Source: Acidimicrobiales bacterium
Lineage (GTDB): Bacteria > Actinomycetota > Acidimicrobiia > Acidimicrobiales > Poriferisodaliceae
DNA: 5,586 nucleotides
Assembly (NCBI GenBank): GCA_020631315.1
Contig: JAHDHM010000207.1
Location: 1-5,586 of the forward strand
Reading direction: 5' to 3'
Every line of letters begins with the position of its first letter. Within the stretch, counting starts at the first letter, position 1. This document shows, one piece after another, positions 1-4,913 of this stretch. The position numbers were made by a program, and so were the translations under genes. Under the pieces are notes generated by a model that saw only the letters and a program-made list of their open reading frames with translations, had not been told where the DNA came from and did no database searches.

Positions 1-2
1 CC

Positions 3-533
3 GGCTGGATCCGGCTCGAGTACATCGTCCCCGCCCGTGGCCTGATCGGCTTCCGCACCGAGTTCCTCACCGAGACCCGCGGCACGGGGATGATGAACCA
101 CGTGTTCGAGGGCTACACCCCGTGGGTCGGCGAGCTGCGCACCCGCCGCTCCGGCTCGGTCGTCGCCGACCGTTCCGGCGCTGTCACCGGCTACGCCGTG
201 GCCGCCATCCAGGAGCGTGCGTCGCTCATGGTCGGCCCGGGCGAAGAGGTCTACGAGGGCATGATCATCGGCGAGAACCCGCGGCCCGACGAGATGGACG
301 TCAACATCTGCCGTGAGAAGAAGCAGACCAACGTGCGCGCTGCGTCTGCTGACGACACGATCCGGCTGACCCCTCCGCGGATCTTCTCGCTGGAGCAGGC
401 GCTCGAGTTCATCGCCGACGACGAGTGCGTCGAGGTGACCCCCGAGCACGTCCGGCTCCGCAAGACCGAGCTCGATGCCGGCACCCGCGCCCGCACCCGC
501 AAGCGTCTCCAGCGAGCACGCGACGGCGAATAG
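3..533 (+). CDS. typA: Translational GTPase TypA/BipA, C-terminal part (5' end outside window)
   Basis: This is the last 176 residues of TypA/BipA, a ribosome-binding GTPase related to elongation factor G that supports ribosome assembly and stress or low-temperature growth. The open frame runs in from the left edge, so the GTPase domains are not visible. What is visible is the EF-G-like domain junction and the BipA-specific C-terminal domain. The segment YIVPARGLIGFRTEF is a BipA hallmark, followed by the conserved EVYEGMIIGENPR, a KKQTNVRAA stretch, and SLEQALEFIADDECVEVTPE near the end, with a basic tail rich in Arg and Lys. These match E. coli BipA, as I recall it, nearly residue for residue in spacing. 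The ATG at 90 is internal and not the start. The gene ends with TAG 30 bases before the 3' end of a convergent gene. Identification is firm; only completeness is limited by the window. Confidence 0.96.
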   Translation, partial: GWIRLEYIVPARGLIGFRTEFLTETRGTGMMNHVFEGYTPWVGELRTRRSGSVVADRSGAVTGYAVAAIQERASLMVGPGEEVYEGMIIGENPRPDEMDVNICREKKQTNVRAASADDTIRLTPPRIFSLEQALEFIADDECVEVTPEHVRLRKTELDAGTRARTRKRLQRARDGE

Positions 534-560
534 CCGCTGACCCTTCGCCCTGGGCGGCGC

Positions 561-585
561 TGATCAGGTCGCGAAGACCTGATTG
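561..585. terminator. Hairpin between convergent typA and VOC gene, probable terminator
   Basis: ATCAGGTC (563-570) and GACCTGAT (576-583) form a perfect 8-bp stem closing a 5-nt GCGAA loop, extendable by two G-T pairs. It lies 30 bases past the typA stop and contains the stop codon of the opposite-strand VOC gene (564-566). On the + strand it is followed by a mildly T-rich stretch (TTGTCGTT). It probably terminates typA transcription and may also act on the convergent operon. There is no true poly-U tract, so this is an inference from position and symmetry. Confidence 0.5.
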
Positions 586-1004
586 TCGTTGGCGAAGCTC
601 TTGAACTCGAGGGCGTTGCCGCTCGGGTCCAGGAAGAACATCGTGTGCTGTTCGCCGGGCTCGCCCTGGAACCGGACGTGCGGCTCGATCACGAACTCGA
701 CCTGCCACTCACCGAGTCGGGTGGCCAGCGCGTTCCACGCGTCGAAGTCGAGCAGCACACCGAAGTGCGGAACCGGCACATCGTCGCCATCGACCGGGTT
801 GGAGCCGGCGACGGGCTCGTAGACCAAGCCCTCGTCGCGCCGGTGCACTTCGTGGATCACGAGCTGATGCCCGTAGAGATCGAAGTCGACCCACTTGTCG
901 GCTGACCGCCCCTCGGGGCAGCCGAGCACGTTGCCGTAGAAGGCACGTGCGGTGGCGAGGTCGTCGACCGGGATGGCGAGATGGAATCGGTGGAATGCGC
1001 TCAT
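564..1004 (-). CDS. VOC-superfamily (glyoxalase/extradiol-dioxygenase-like) protein
   Basis: A 146-residue single-domain-pair VOC protein, the usual length for this family. It begins with the beta-strand motif FHRFHLAIPVDDLATARAFY typical of VOC modules. The second module contains VPVPHFGVLLDFDAW and ends with MFFLDPSGNALEFKSF. The expected metal ligands are present: His8, His80 and Glu133. The sequence resembles the family once labelled predicted extradiol dioxygenase (COG3565 type), with its NPVDGDDVPVPHFG and PGEQ-TMFFLDPSGNALEFK segments. The true substrate of that family is not established to my knowledge. The start at 1004 is well supported by a strong GGAGG ribosome-binding site six bases upstream. 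Its ATG overlaps the stop of the upstream dehalogenase (ATGA), so the two genes are translationally coupled. VOC proteins include epoxide-opening thiol transferases of the Fos type, so action on an epoxide made by the upstream enzyme is possible but speculative. A longer open frame continues upstream to about 1520 but is only the antisense-free shadow of the neighbouring gene. Confidence 0.88.
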   Translation of the reverse strand: MSAFHRFHLAIPVDDLATARAFYGNVLGCPEGRSADKWVDFDLYGHQLVIHEVHRRDEGLVYEPVAGSNPVDGDDVPVPHFGVLLDFDAWNALATRLGEWQVEFVIEPHVRFQGEPGEQHTMFFLDPSGNALEFKSFANDNQVFAT

Positions 1005-1678
1005 GACCAGCCTCCGTCCTGACTGATGATCTGGCCGAACACGAACGAAGACGTCGGTCCGGCGAGGAAGAGTGCCAGCTCGGCGGTCTCGGCGGGTTCT
1101 CCGAGACGGCGTGCGGGCACTTCGGTGCGGAGCTTGTCGACGAACTTGGGGTTCTCCATCAGCTCCGGTGGGTAGTAGGTGTCGTTGGCGACGAAGTTCT
1201 GGGCGATGGCGTTGAGTCGCACACCCTTCGTCGCCAGCTCGTGGCCGGCGGATCGCACGAACGCGTTCTGCGCAGCACGAGCGGCGACGTAGCTCGTGGC
1301 GTAGGGCGTCATCCGCCGCAGCGGCGACGACGACGTGATGGCCACGATCGATCCGCTGCCCCGCTCGACCATCTGCGCCGAGGCCGCTCGCACGAGGCGC
1401 ATGAGCGGGTGGACCATCGCGTCGAAGCCGGCGATCCACTGGTCGTCGTCGATGTCGGCGACGCGTGCGCCATAGGCGGGTAGGTCGAGGTTGGCGATCA
1501 CGGCATCGAGATGCCCGCACCGTTCGACCAACTCGGCCGGCTCGTCCGCACCGAGCAACGCGCTCGTGTCCGCGATGACGTCGGCACCTTCGGCGGCGAA
1601 CAGCTCGGCGATCGGTGGACCCATGTAGGTGTCGGCACTGGTGACCAGCACCCGCATGCCGTCGAGTCGAGAACTCAT
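1001..1678 (-). CDS. Halohydrin dehalogenase (SDR-fold, Ser-Tyr-Arg triad)
   Basis: Halohydrin dehalogenases convert vicinal halohydrins to epoxides plus halide, and in reverse open epoxides with halide, azide, cyanide or nitrite. They need no nicotinamide cofactor. With the ATG at 1678 the protein has 225 residues. The usual SDR TGxxxGxG motif is replaced by TSADTYMG (T13 to G20), which fits the T-X4-[F/Y]-X-G nucleophile-pocket motif. The catalytic segment ITSSSPLRRMTPYATSYVAAR gives Ser117, Tyr130 and Arg134, spaced S-X12-Y-X3-R with Arg in place of the SDR lysine. NNAG is replaced by ANLD, like SND in HheC. Further on, QNFVANDTYYPPELMENP parallels the NYLHS...YFYP...NPEH region of HheC, and RRLG...ELALFLA...GQIISQDGGW parallels its C-terminus. 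The start is uncertain: ATG at 1708 (235 aa) or 1657 are alternatives. A TAGGTT box seven bases before 1678 suggests leaderless translation there. It is first in an operon with the VOC gene. The subfamily cannot be fixed by eye; HheG-type enzymes are known from Ilumatobacter. Confidence 0.85.
   Translation of the reverse strand: MSSRLDGMRVLVTSADTYMGPPIAELFAAEGADVIADTSALLGADEPAELVERCGHLDAVIANLDLPAYGARVADIDDDQWIAGFDAMVHPLMRLVRAASAQMVERGSGSIVAITSSSPLRRMTPYATSYVAARAAQNAFVRSAGHELATKGVRLNAIAQNFVANDTYYPPELMENPKFVDKLRTEVPARRLGEPAETAELALFLAGPTSSFVFGQIISQDGGWS
1011..1015 (-). promoter_or_regulatory. Shine-Dalgarno of the VOC gene inside the dehalogenase 3' end
   Basis: On the minus strand GGAGG sits six bases before the ATG at 1004. 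It lies within the Gly-Gly codons of the dehalogenase C-terminus. It is the clearest ribosome-binding site in the window, fixes the VOC start, and supports coupled translation. Confidence 0.75.
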
Positions 1679-1685
1679 GCGGGCG

Positions 1686-1691
1686 AACCTA
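1686..1691 (-). promoter_or_regulatory. Candidate -10 box for leaderless transcript of the dehalogenase operon
   Basis: On the minus strand TAGGTT matches the actinobacterial TANNNT -10 element. It lies seven bases upstream of the ATG at 1678, the spacing expected when transcription starts at or next to the start codon. No convincing -35 element is seen 16-18 bases further upstream. The 30-60 base gap to the divergent phosphotransferase gene must hold both promoters. Support is positional only; a six-base match is weak evidence. Confidence 0.35.
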
Positions 1692-1738
1692 GTTCGACGG
1701 TGCGACATCGCTTACCGTTCGGGTAGACATCGGACTCG

Positions 1739-2674
1739 ATGACCGACGGCGCGCCATCCGACTATTTACACAAGGAGCGGCTGCCGCTCGACGAGGTGCG
1801 CAGCTGGCTCGAACGGCACCACGGCAGTGCGATCGACGATCTCGTGGCCCTACGTGGCGGCTACTGGTCGAGCGCCTACGCCTACGAGTCCGACGGTGCC
1901 GAGCTCGTCCTGCGGCTGGGCGCCGACGATGCGGGCTATCGCATCGACGCCGCCGCGCACGACTTCGCTGCAGCTGGCGTGCCCGGTCCCGAGGTCCTCC
2001 ACATCGGCCCCGCGCTCGGACGTCACGCAGCGATCTCCCGACGGCTGCACGGCACCTTCATCGAAGAACACTCAGCTGGCGACGTCGGCTCGGCGCTGGC
2101 CGATCTGCTCGCTGCGTTCCGGCGGGTGCCAGGCCGTGACCGGACCGAGTGGTACGTGCCCGACGGCGTCGTCGGTTGGGCGGACTGGTTGTTGCCCCAA
2201 CTGGAGCGTCCCGCCGATCTCGAGGTGACATGGTCTGAGGCGGCGACGCGACAACCGGAGCTCGACTCCGTGTTCGACGCAGCCGTCACCGAGGTGCGAC
2301 GCACGCTGCAGACCTTCCCCGAGCGGCGCGACCTCATCCACGGTGACCTCTTCCACCAGAACGTGCTGCTCGCCGACGGCGAAGTGTCGGGCGTGTTCTC
2401 GTGGAAGCTCTCTGCGTTCGGCGACTTCATGTTCGACGTCGCGTTCTGCTCCCTGTGGCGCCCGTGGTTCCCCGTGATCGACGGAGCCGAGATCTGGGAA
2501 CGCACGCTCGAGGCCGATGATCTCAGCAAGGAAGATCTCGCCGACGCCGACGTTCGGCACCGCACCTACCAACTTCACATCGCCGCAGCCCACCTGCTCT
2601 GGTTCGTCCGCTCCGAGGACGACGACAACCTGGGCAACCTGCTCGCTGTGACCGCGGGTCTACTCGAGGCCTAA
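1739..2674 (+). CDS. APH/ChoK-fold phosphotransferase-like protein (hygromycin-phosphotransferase type), metal-binding Asp replaced
   Basis: A 311-residue protein of the aminoglycoside/choline kinase superfamily, close to full length for the family (about 300-340). The N-lobe shows LRGGYWSSAYAYES and VLRLGADDAGY, followed by GVPGPEVLHIG and ISRRLHGTFIEE. This matches the layout of hygromycin B phosphotransferase (LRV..., PIPEVLDIGE, ISRRAQG). The C-lobe has the catalytic loop LIHGDLFHQNVLL with His201, Asp203 and Asn208. The following strand, normally ViDW, reads GVFSWKLSAFGDFMFDVAF, so Ser221 (codon TCG at 2399) occupies the place of the Mg-binding Asp. The downstream GDxxxD and a LWRPWFP segment shared with hygromycin phosphotransferase are intact. 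The substrate cannot be read from sequence; most such environmental proteins are not resistance factors. With the Asp lost, the protein may be catalytically weak, use another metal arrangement, or have a binding role. No Shine-Dalgarno precedes the ATG. It is divergent from the dehalogenase and starts a run of four closely spaced genes. Confidence 0.85.
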   Translation: MTDGAPSDYLHKERLPLDEVRSWLERHHGSAIDDLVALRGGYWSSAYAYESDGAELVLRLGADDAGYRIDAAAHDFAAAGVPGPEVLHIGPALGRHAAISRRLHGTFIEEHSAGDVGSALADLLAAFRRVPGRDRTEWYVPDGVVGWADWLLPQLERPADLEVTWSEAATRQPELDSVFDAAVTEVRRTLQTFPERRDLIHGDLFHQNVLLADGEVSGVFSWKLSAFGDFMFDVAFCSLWRPWFPVIDGAEIWERTLEADDLSKEDLADADVRHRTYQLHIAAAHLLWFVRSEDDDNLGNLLAVTAGLLEA

Positions 2675-2685
2675 CCTCAGCCTCC

Positions 2686-3147
2686 GTGTGGGCTCGACGA
2701 ATCATTCCGGCACTCGCCGTGGCCGCAATGCTCTTGCTGGGTGCATGCAACTCTGACGACGACGCCATCGACGGGCGGGAACCGAGCACGGCGACCACAG
2801 GTGACGAGCAGAGCGGACAGGCACTGATCGCTCGCTTTCGTGTCCACTTCGAGCACGAGATCACCAGCCCGACGTCGTGCCCAGTGCGCCGAACCGAGTT
2901 CATCGACCTGTCGGTTGGCGAGCCGACCTCGTGGTTGTGGGAGTACGGCGACGGTCGGTCCCGAACTGAGCAGAACCCGACGTTCGGCCTCCTGATCTTC
3001 GGCGAGGTCACGCTCACGGTCACAGATGCAGACGGTTCCACGTCGACGACGACTCGGATGATCGGTCCCCGCCCGAATGCTGAAGGCTCGATCAGCCTCG
3101 GCGTTACCAATGCCCAACCCCCAGGACCTCGGCGCGTGTCACGATGA
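2686..3147 (+). CDS. Small secreted lipoprotein with one PKD domain
   Basis: A 153-residue exported protein starting at GTG. The N-terminus has two arginines, a hydrophobic stretch (residues 6-20) and the lipobox LLGAC, with Cys21 as the lipidated residue. The protein should therefore be anchored on the outer face of the cytoplasmic membrane. Residues about 22-48 are an acidic, Ser/Thr-rich linker. Residues about 50-126 form a PKD (polycystic kidney disease) beta-sandwich domain. It shows FIDLS, then WLWEYGDGRS in place of the usual W-FGDG, then NPTF, and GEVTLTVTDADGS at the end. PKD domains mediate protein or carbohydrate contacts outside the cell, usually as modules of larger proteins, so a single domain on a lipoprotein is small for the class. 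The start is supported because the signal peptide needs it and no other in-frame start lies nearby, although no Shine-Dalgarno is visible. It lies 11 bases after the phosphotransferase stop and 4 bases before the next start. The specific role is unknown. Confidence 0.78.
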   Translation: MWARRIIPALAVAAMLLLGACNSDDDAIDGREPSTATTGDEQSGQALIARFRVHFEHEITSPTSCPVRRTEFIDLSVGEPTSWLWEYGDGRSRTEQNPTFGLLIFGEVTLTVTDADGSTSTTTRMIGPRPNAEGSISLGVTNAQPPGPRRVSR

Positions 3148-3151
3148 GCGC

Positions 3152-4426
3152 GTGAATGCTGGACCCATCGCAGGACAGAACCCGAGTGCTCTCGACACGG
3201 CCGCAGCTGCTGCCCGCCTCGTCGAGCTGACCGACCGCAATCGTGAGATCCACGAGCGGGACTGTCTCAACCTCAATCCGGCCACGAACACGATGAACCC
3301 TGCGGCCGAGGCGTTGCTCGGTGCGGGGCTCGGCAGTCGCCCGTCCCTCGGACATCCCGGCGACAAGTACGAGATGGGGCTCGAGGCGATCGAGCAGATC
3401 GAGCTCCTGTGCGCCGACGCCGCCCGGCAGGTGTTCAGGGCCGAGCACGCAGAGATCCGCATCGGATCCGGTGCGCTGGCCAACCTGTACACGTTCATGG
3501 CCACCGCTCAGCCCGGGGATGCGGTGATCGTTCCGCCGCCCACGATCGGCGGTCATGTGACCCACAACCGGGCCGGAGCCGCCGGCCTCTACGGGCTCGA
3601 CATCCACGAAGCACCGATCGACGCCGAGCGCTACACCGTGGACGTGCCCGCCGTCGCCGAACTCGCCGAGCGGGTGCAGCCGAAGGTGATCTCGATCGGC
3701 GGCAGCCTCAACCTCGGTCACCATCCGGTCGCCGAGCTGCGCGAGGTCACCGACTCGGTCGGAGCGATCCTGCTGTTCGACGCCGCCCACCTGTCCGGTC
3801 CGATCGCCGGTGGCGCCTGGCCTGATCCGCTCGCTGCTGGTGCGCACGTGATGACGATGAGCACCTACAAGAGCCTCGCCGGTCCCCCGGCCGGGCTGTT
3901 GGTCACGAACGACGCCGACATCGCCGAGCGGGTCGACGCCATCGCGTTCCCCGGTCTCACCGCCAACTTCGACGTGGCGAACTCAGCGGCGCTGGCGATG
4001 ACGCTGCTCGACTGGATCGAGCACGGCGAAGCTCATGCCGCTGCGATGGTCGACACCGCGTCGGCGCTGGCGGCGGCGATGATCGACCTCGGAGTGCCGG
4101 TCCATGTCGCCGCCGACGGTCCGACCGTGTCGCATGCGTTCGCCGTGGACTGCGGCGACGAGGGCGGCCACGCTGCGGCAACCCGGCTGAGGGCCAGCAA
4201 CCTTCTGGCCTGCGCCATCGGCCTGCCGCACGACGCTGGAGCCGGACTCCGCATCGGTACGAACGAACTCGTGCGCTGGGGCATCGGGATGGACGAGATG
4301 CCCACAGTCGCCCAGCTCTTCGCCGACGCCTGGCATGCCGCCGGAGATACCGCAGCCGCCACAGCGGTCGGCGAACGAGTCACCGAGTTCCGCTCGCGGT
4401 TCGACCAGCTCCACTTCATCCGCTGA
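3152..4426 (+). CDS. Serine hydroxymethyltransferase-like PLP enzyme with altered active site
   Basis: A 424-residue fold-type-I PLP enzyme of the SHMT family (usual length about 415-430). It aligns without gaps to E. coli GlyA, as recalled, around LNPATNTMNP versus LIASENYTSP and on to LGHPGDKYEMG versus EGYPGKRYYGG. Retained: the PLP Lys240 in STYKSLAGP, Asp210 and His213 in FDAAHLSGPIAGG, the GGH-THN segment, and the substrate-carboxylate Arg367 in GLRIGT. Changed: the catalytic Glu is Thr45, the active-site Tyr of NKY is Pro64, the second Tyr of RYY is Glu74, the PLP-stacking His is Ile132, and the His before the lysine is Tyr239. It probably still binds an amino acid as a PLP aldimine, but the folate-dependent reaction looks unlikely. 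An aldolase, transaldolase, decarboxylase or lyase role is possible. The GTG start at 3152 avoids overlap with the lipoprotein gene; ATGs at 3110 and 3077 are in frame and possible. It lies within the four-gene run, 13 bases before the membrane-protein gene. Confidence 0.82.
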   Translation: MNAGPIAGQNPSALDTAAAAARLVELTDRNREIHERDCLNLNPATNTMNPAAEALLGAGLGSRPSLGHPGDKYEMGLEAIEQIELLCADAARQVFRAEHAEIRIGSGALANLYTFMATAQPGDAVIVPPPTIGGHVTHNRAGAAGLYGLDIHEAPIDAERYTVDVPAVAELAERVQPKVISIGGSLNLGHHPVAELREVTDSVGAILLFDAAHLSGPIAGGAWPDPLAAGAHVMTMSTYKSLAGPPAGLLVTNDADIAERVDAIAFPGLTANFDVANSAALAMTLLDWIEHGEAHAAAMVDTASALAAAMIDLGVPVHVAADGPTVSHAFAVDCGDEGGHAAATRLRASNLLACAIGLPHDAGAGLRIGTNELVRWGIGMDEMPTVAQLFADAWHAAGDTAAATAVGERVTEFRSRFDQLHFIR

Positions 4427-4430
4427 GCTC

Positions 4431-4435
4431 GGGGA
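4431..4435 (+). promoter_or_regulatory. Ribosome-binding site of the membrane-protein gene
   Basis: GGGGA lies four bases before the GTG at 4440, in the short gap after the SHMT-like gene's stop. The spacing is slightly short, but it is the only purine-rich match near a start in this frame and decides the start chosen. Confidence 0.45.
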
Positions 4436-4439
4436 CAGC

Positions 4440-4850
4440 GTGGCCAAGGTGGGACAGCAGAGCCGGAACGTCGGAGCTGTGATGCTGTGCGCCGGCGTCG
4501 CGGTCGGCTGGTTCGTCGGCGCCATCGTGATGTCGATCATCGACCCGTCACCGGACAGTGGGGTCATCGGCACCATCTTCCTCACGATCCTCACTCTGTT
4601 CGTCGCCGCATGGTTCGTACCGGGTTGGTGGTCGGTGCTTCGCTCCGAACCCGGCCTGCTGTCGCGGACAACTGCCGTCATGTGCGTCGCCGGACTCACT
4701 GCCTGGGGCGGCACCTTCGCCCTGGATCAGACAGACCGGGGTGATCTGGCATTCATCTTCTTCCCTGCTACCGGTGCCATCGGGTCGTTGACATGCCGTC
4801 GACTCACGACGACACACGCGTCCCTGTCAGAGGCCGCACAGGTTCGCTGA
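4440..4850 (+). CDS. Small four-helix integral membrane protein, function unknown
   Basis: A 136-residue hydrophobic protein that I do not recognise. Four likely membrane segments are visible: residues about 11-34 (ending in AIVMSII), 42-66 (TIFLTILTLFVAAWFVPGWW), 77-95 and 102-119. Short charged loops separate them: DPSPDS, RSEPGLLSR and DQTDRGD. The tail is short and polar (RRLTTTHASLSEAAQVR). No catalytic motif or known family signature is apparent. The GTG at 4440 is chosen because GGGGA precedes it at 4431-4435 and it lies just after the upstream stop. Starting earlier in the same frame would add a low-complexity Ser/Pro-rich segment overlapping the SHMT-like gene, which is unlikely to be real. 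The 13-base gap suggests co-transcription with the SHMT-like gene, and a strong hairpin follows its stop. Confidence 0.68.
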   Translation: MAKVGQQSRNVGAVMLCAGVAVGWFVGAIVMSIIDPSPDSGVIGTIFLTILTLFVAAWFVPGWWSVLRSEPGLLSRTTAVMCVAGLTAWGGTFALDQTDRGDLAFIFFPATGAIGSLTCRRLTTTHASLSEAAQVR

Positions 4851-4858
4851 CGCGCCGA

Positions 4859-4903
4859 TCTCCCAGCGGTTCGGCGCGACATGCGCGCAAGACCGCTGGG
4901 AGA
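4859..4903. terminator. Long hairpin between convergent genes, probable bidirectional terminator
   Basis: TCTCCCAGCGGT (4859-4870) and ACCGCTGGGAGA (4892-4903) are perfect 12-bp inverted repeats. The enclosed loop contains a second hairpin, GCGCG (4874-4878) with CGCGC (4884-4888). The structure sits 8 bases after the membrane-protein stop and 10 bases from the stop of the convergent oxidoreductase. Neither side has a U-tract, as is common for terminator hairpins in high-GC actinobacteria. Position and symmetry suit termination from both strands. Confidence 0.75.
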
Positions 4904-4913
4904 AGGCGCCCGA

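Noticed and set aside
546..556. CGCC-CTG-GGCG as an additional terminator hairpin after typA.
   Set aside because: Only a 4-bp stem with a 3-nt loop; easily chance in GC-rich sequence and weaker than the adjacent 8-bp stem.
564..1520. A 318-codon minus-strand open frame as one fusion protein.
   Set aside because: Only its last 146 residues (from 1004) show protein-family character. The rest is an Arg-rich out-of-frame reading of the dehalogenase gene, and a strong ribosome-binding site marks the start at 1004.
1001..1678. The SDR-like gene as a decaying pseudogene, because the glycine motif and catalytic lysine are missing.
   Set aside because: The frame is intact and the substitutions match the halohydrin dehalogenase motifs precisely, so they are functional divergence rather than decay.
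1739..2674. A hygromycin or aminoglycoside resistance gene.
   Set aside because: Similarity to hygromycin phosphotransferase is in the fold-defining segments only, the key metal-binding Asp is missing, and the context is not a resistance or mobile region.
3077..3151. An N-terminal extension of the SHMT-like protein starting at ATG 3077 or 3110.
   Set aside because: It would overlap the lipoprotein coding region in another frame and adds no family-like sequence; the GTG at 3152 fits the gene junction better, though this is not proven.
3104..3847. A long minus-strand open frame opposite the SHMT-like gene.
   Set aside because: It is an antisense shadow common in high-GC DNA, with no recognisable protein features, while the + strand gene is clear.
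3152..4426. Housekeeping serine hydroxymethyltransferase glyA.
   Set aside because: Several invariant catalytic residues are changed, so the glyA symbol would mislead.
4335..4439. An upstream start for the membrane protein within the SHMT-like gene.
   Set aside because: The added residues are low-complexity Ser/Pro/Glu, an out-of-frame reading of the SHMT-like 3' end; GTG 4440 has a nearby GGGGA.
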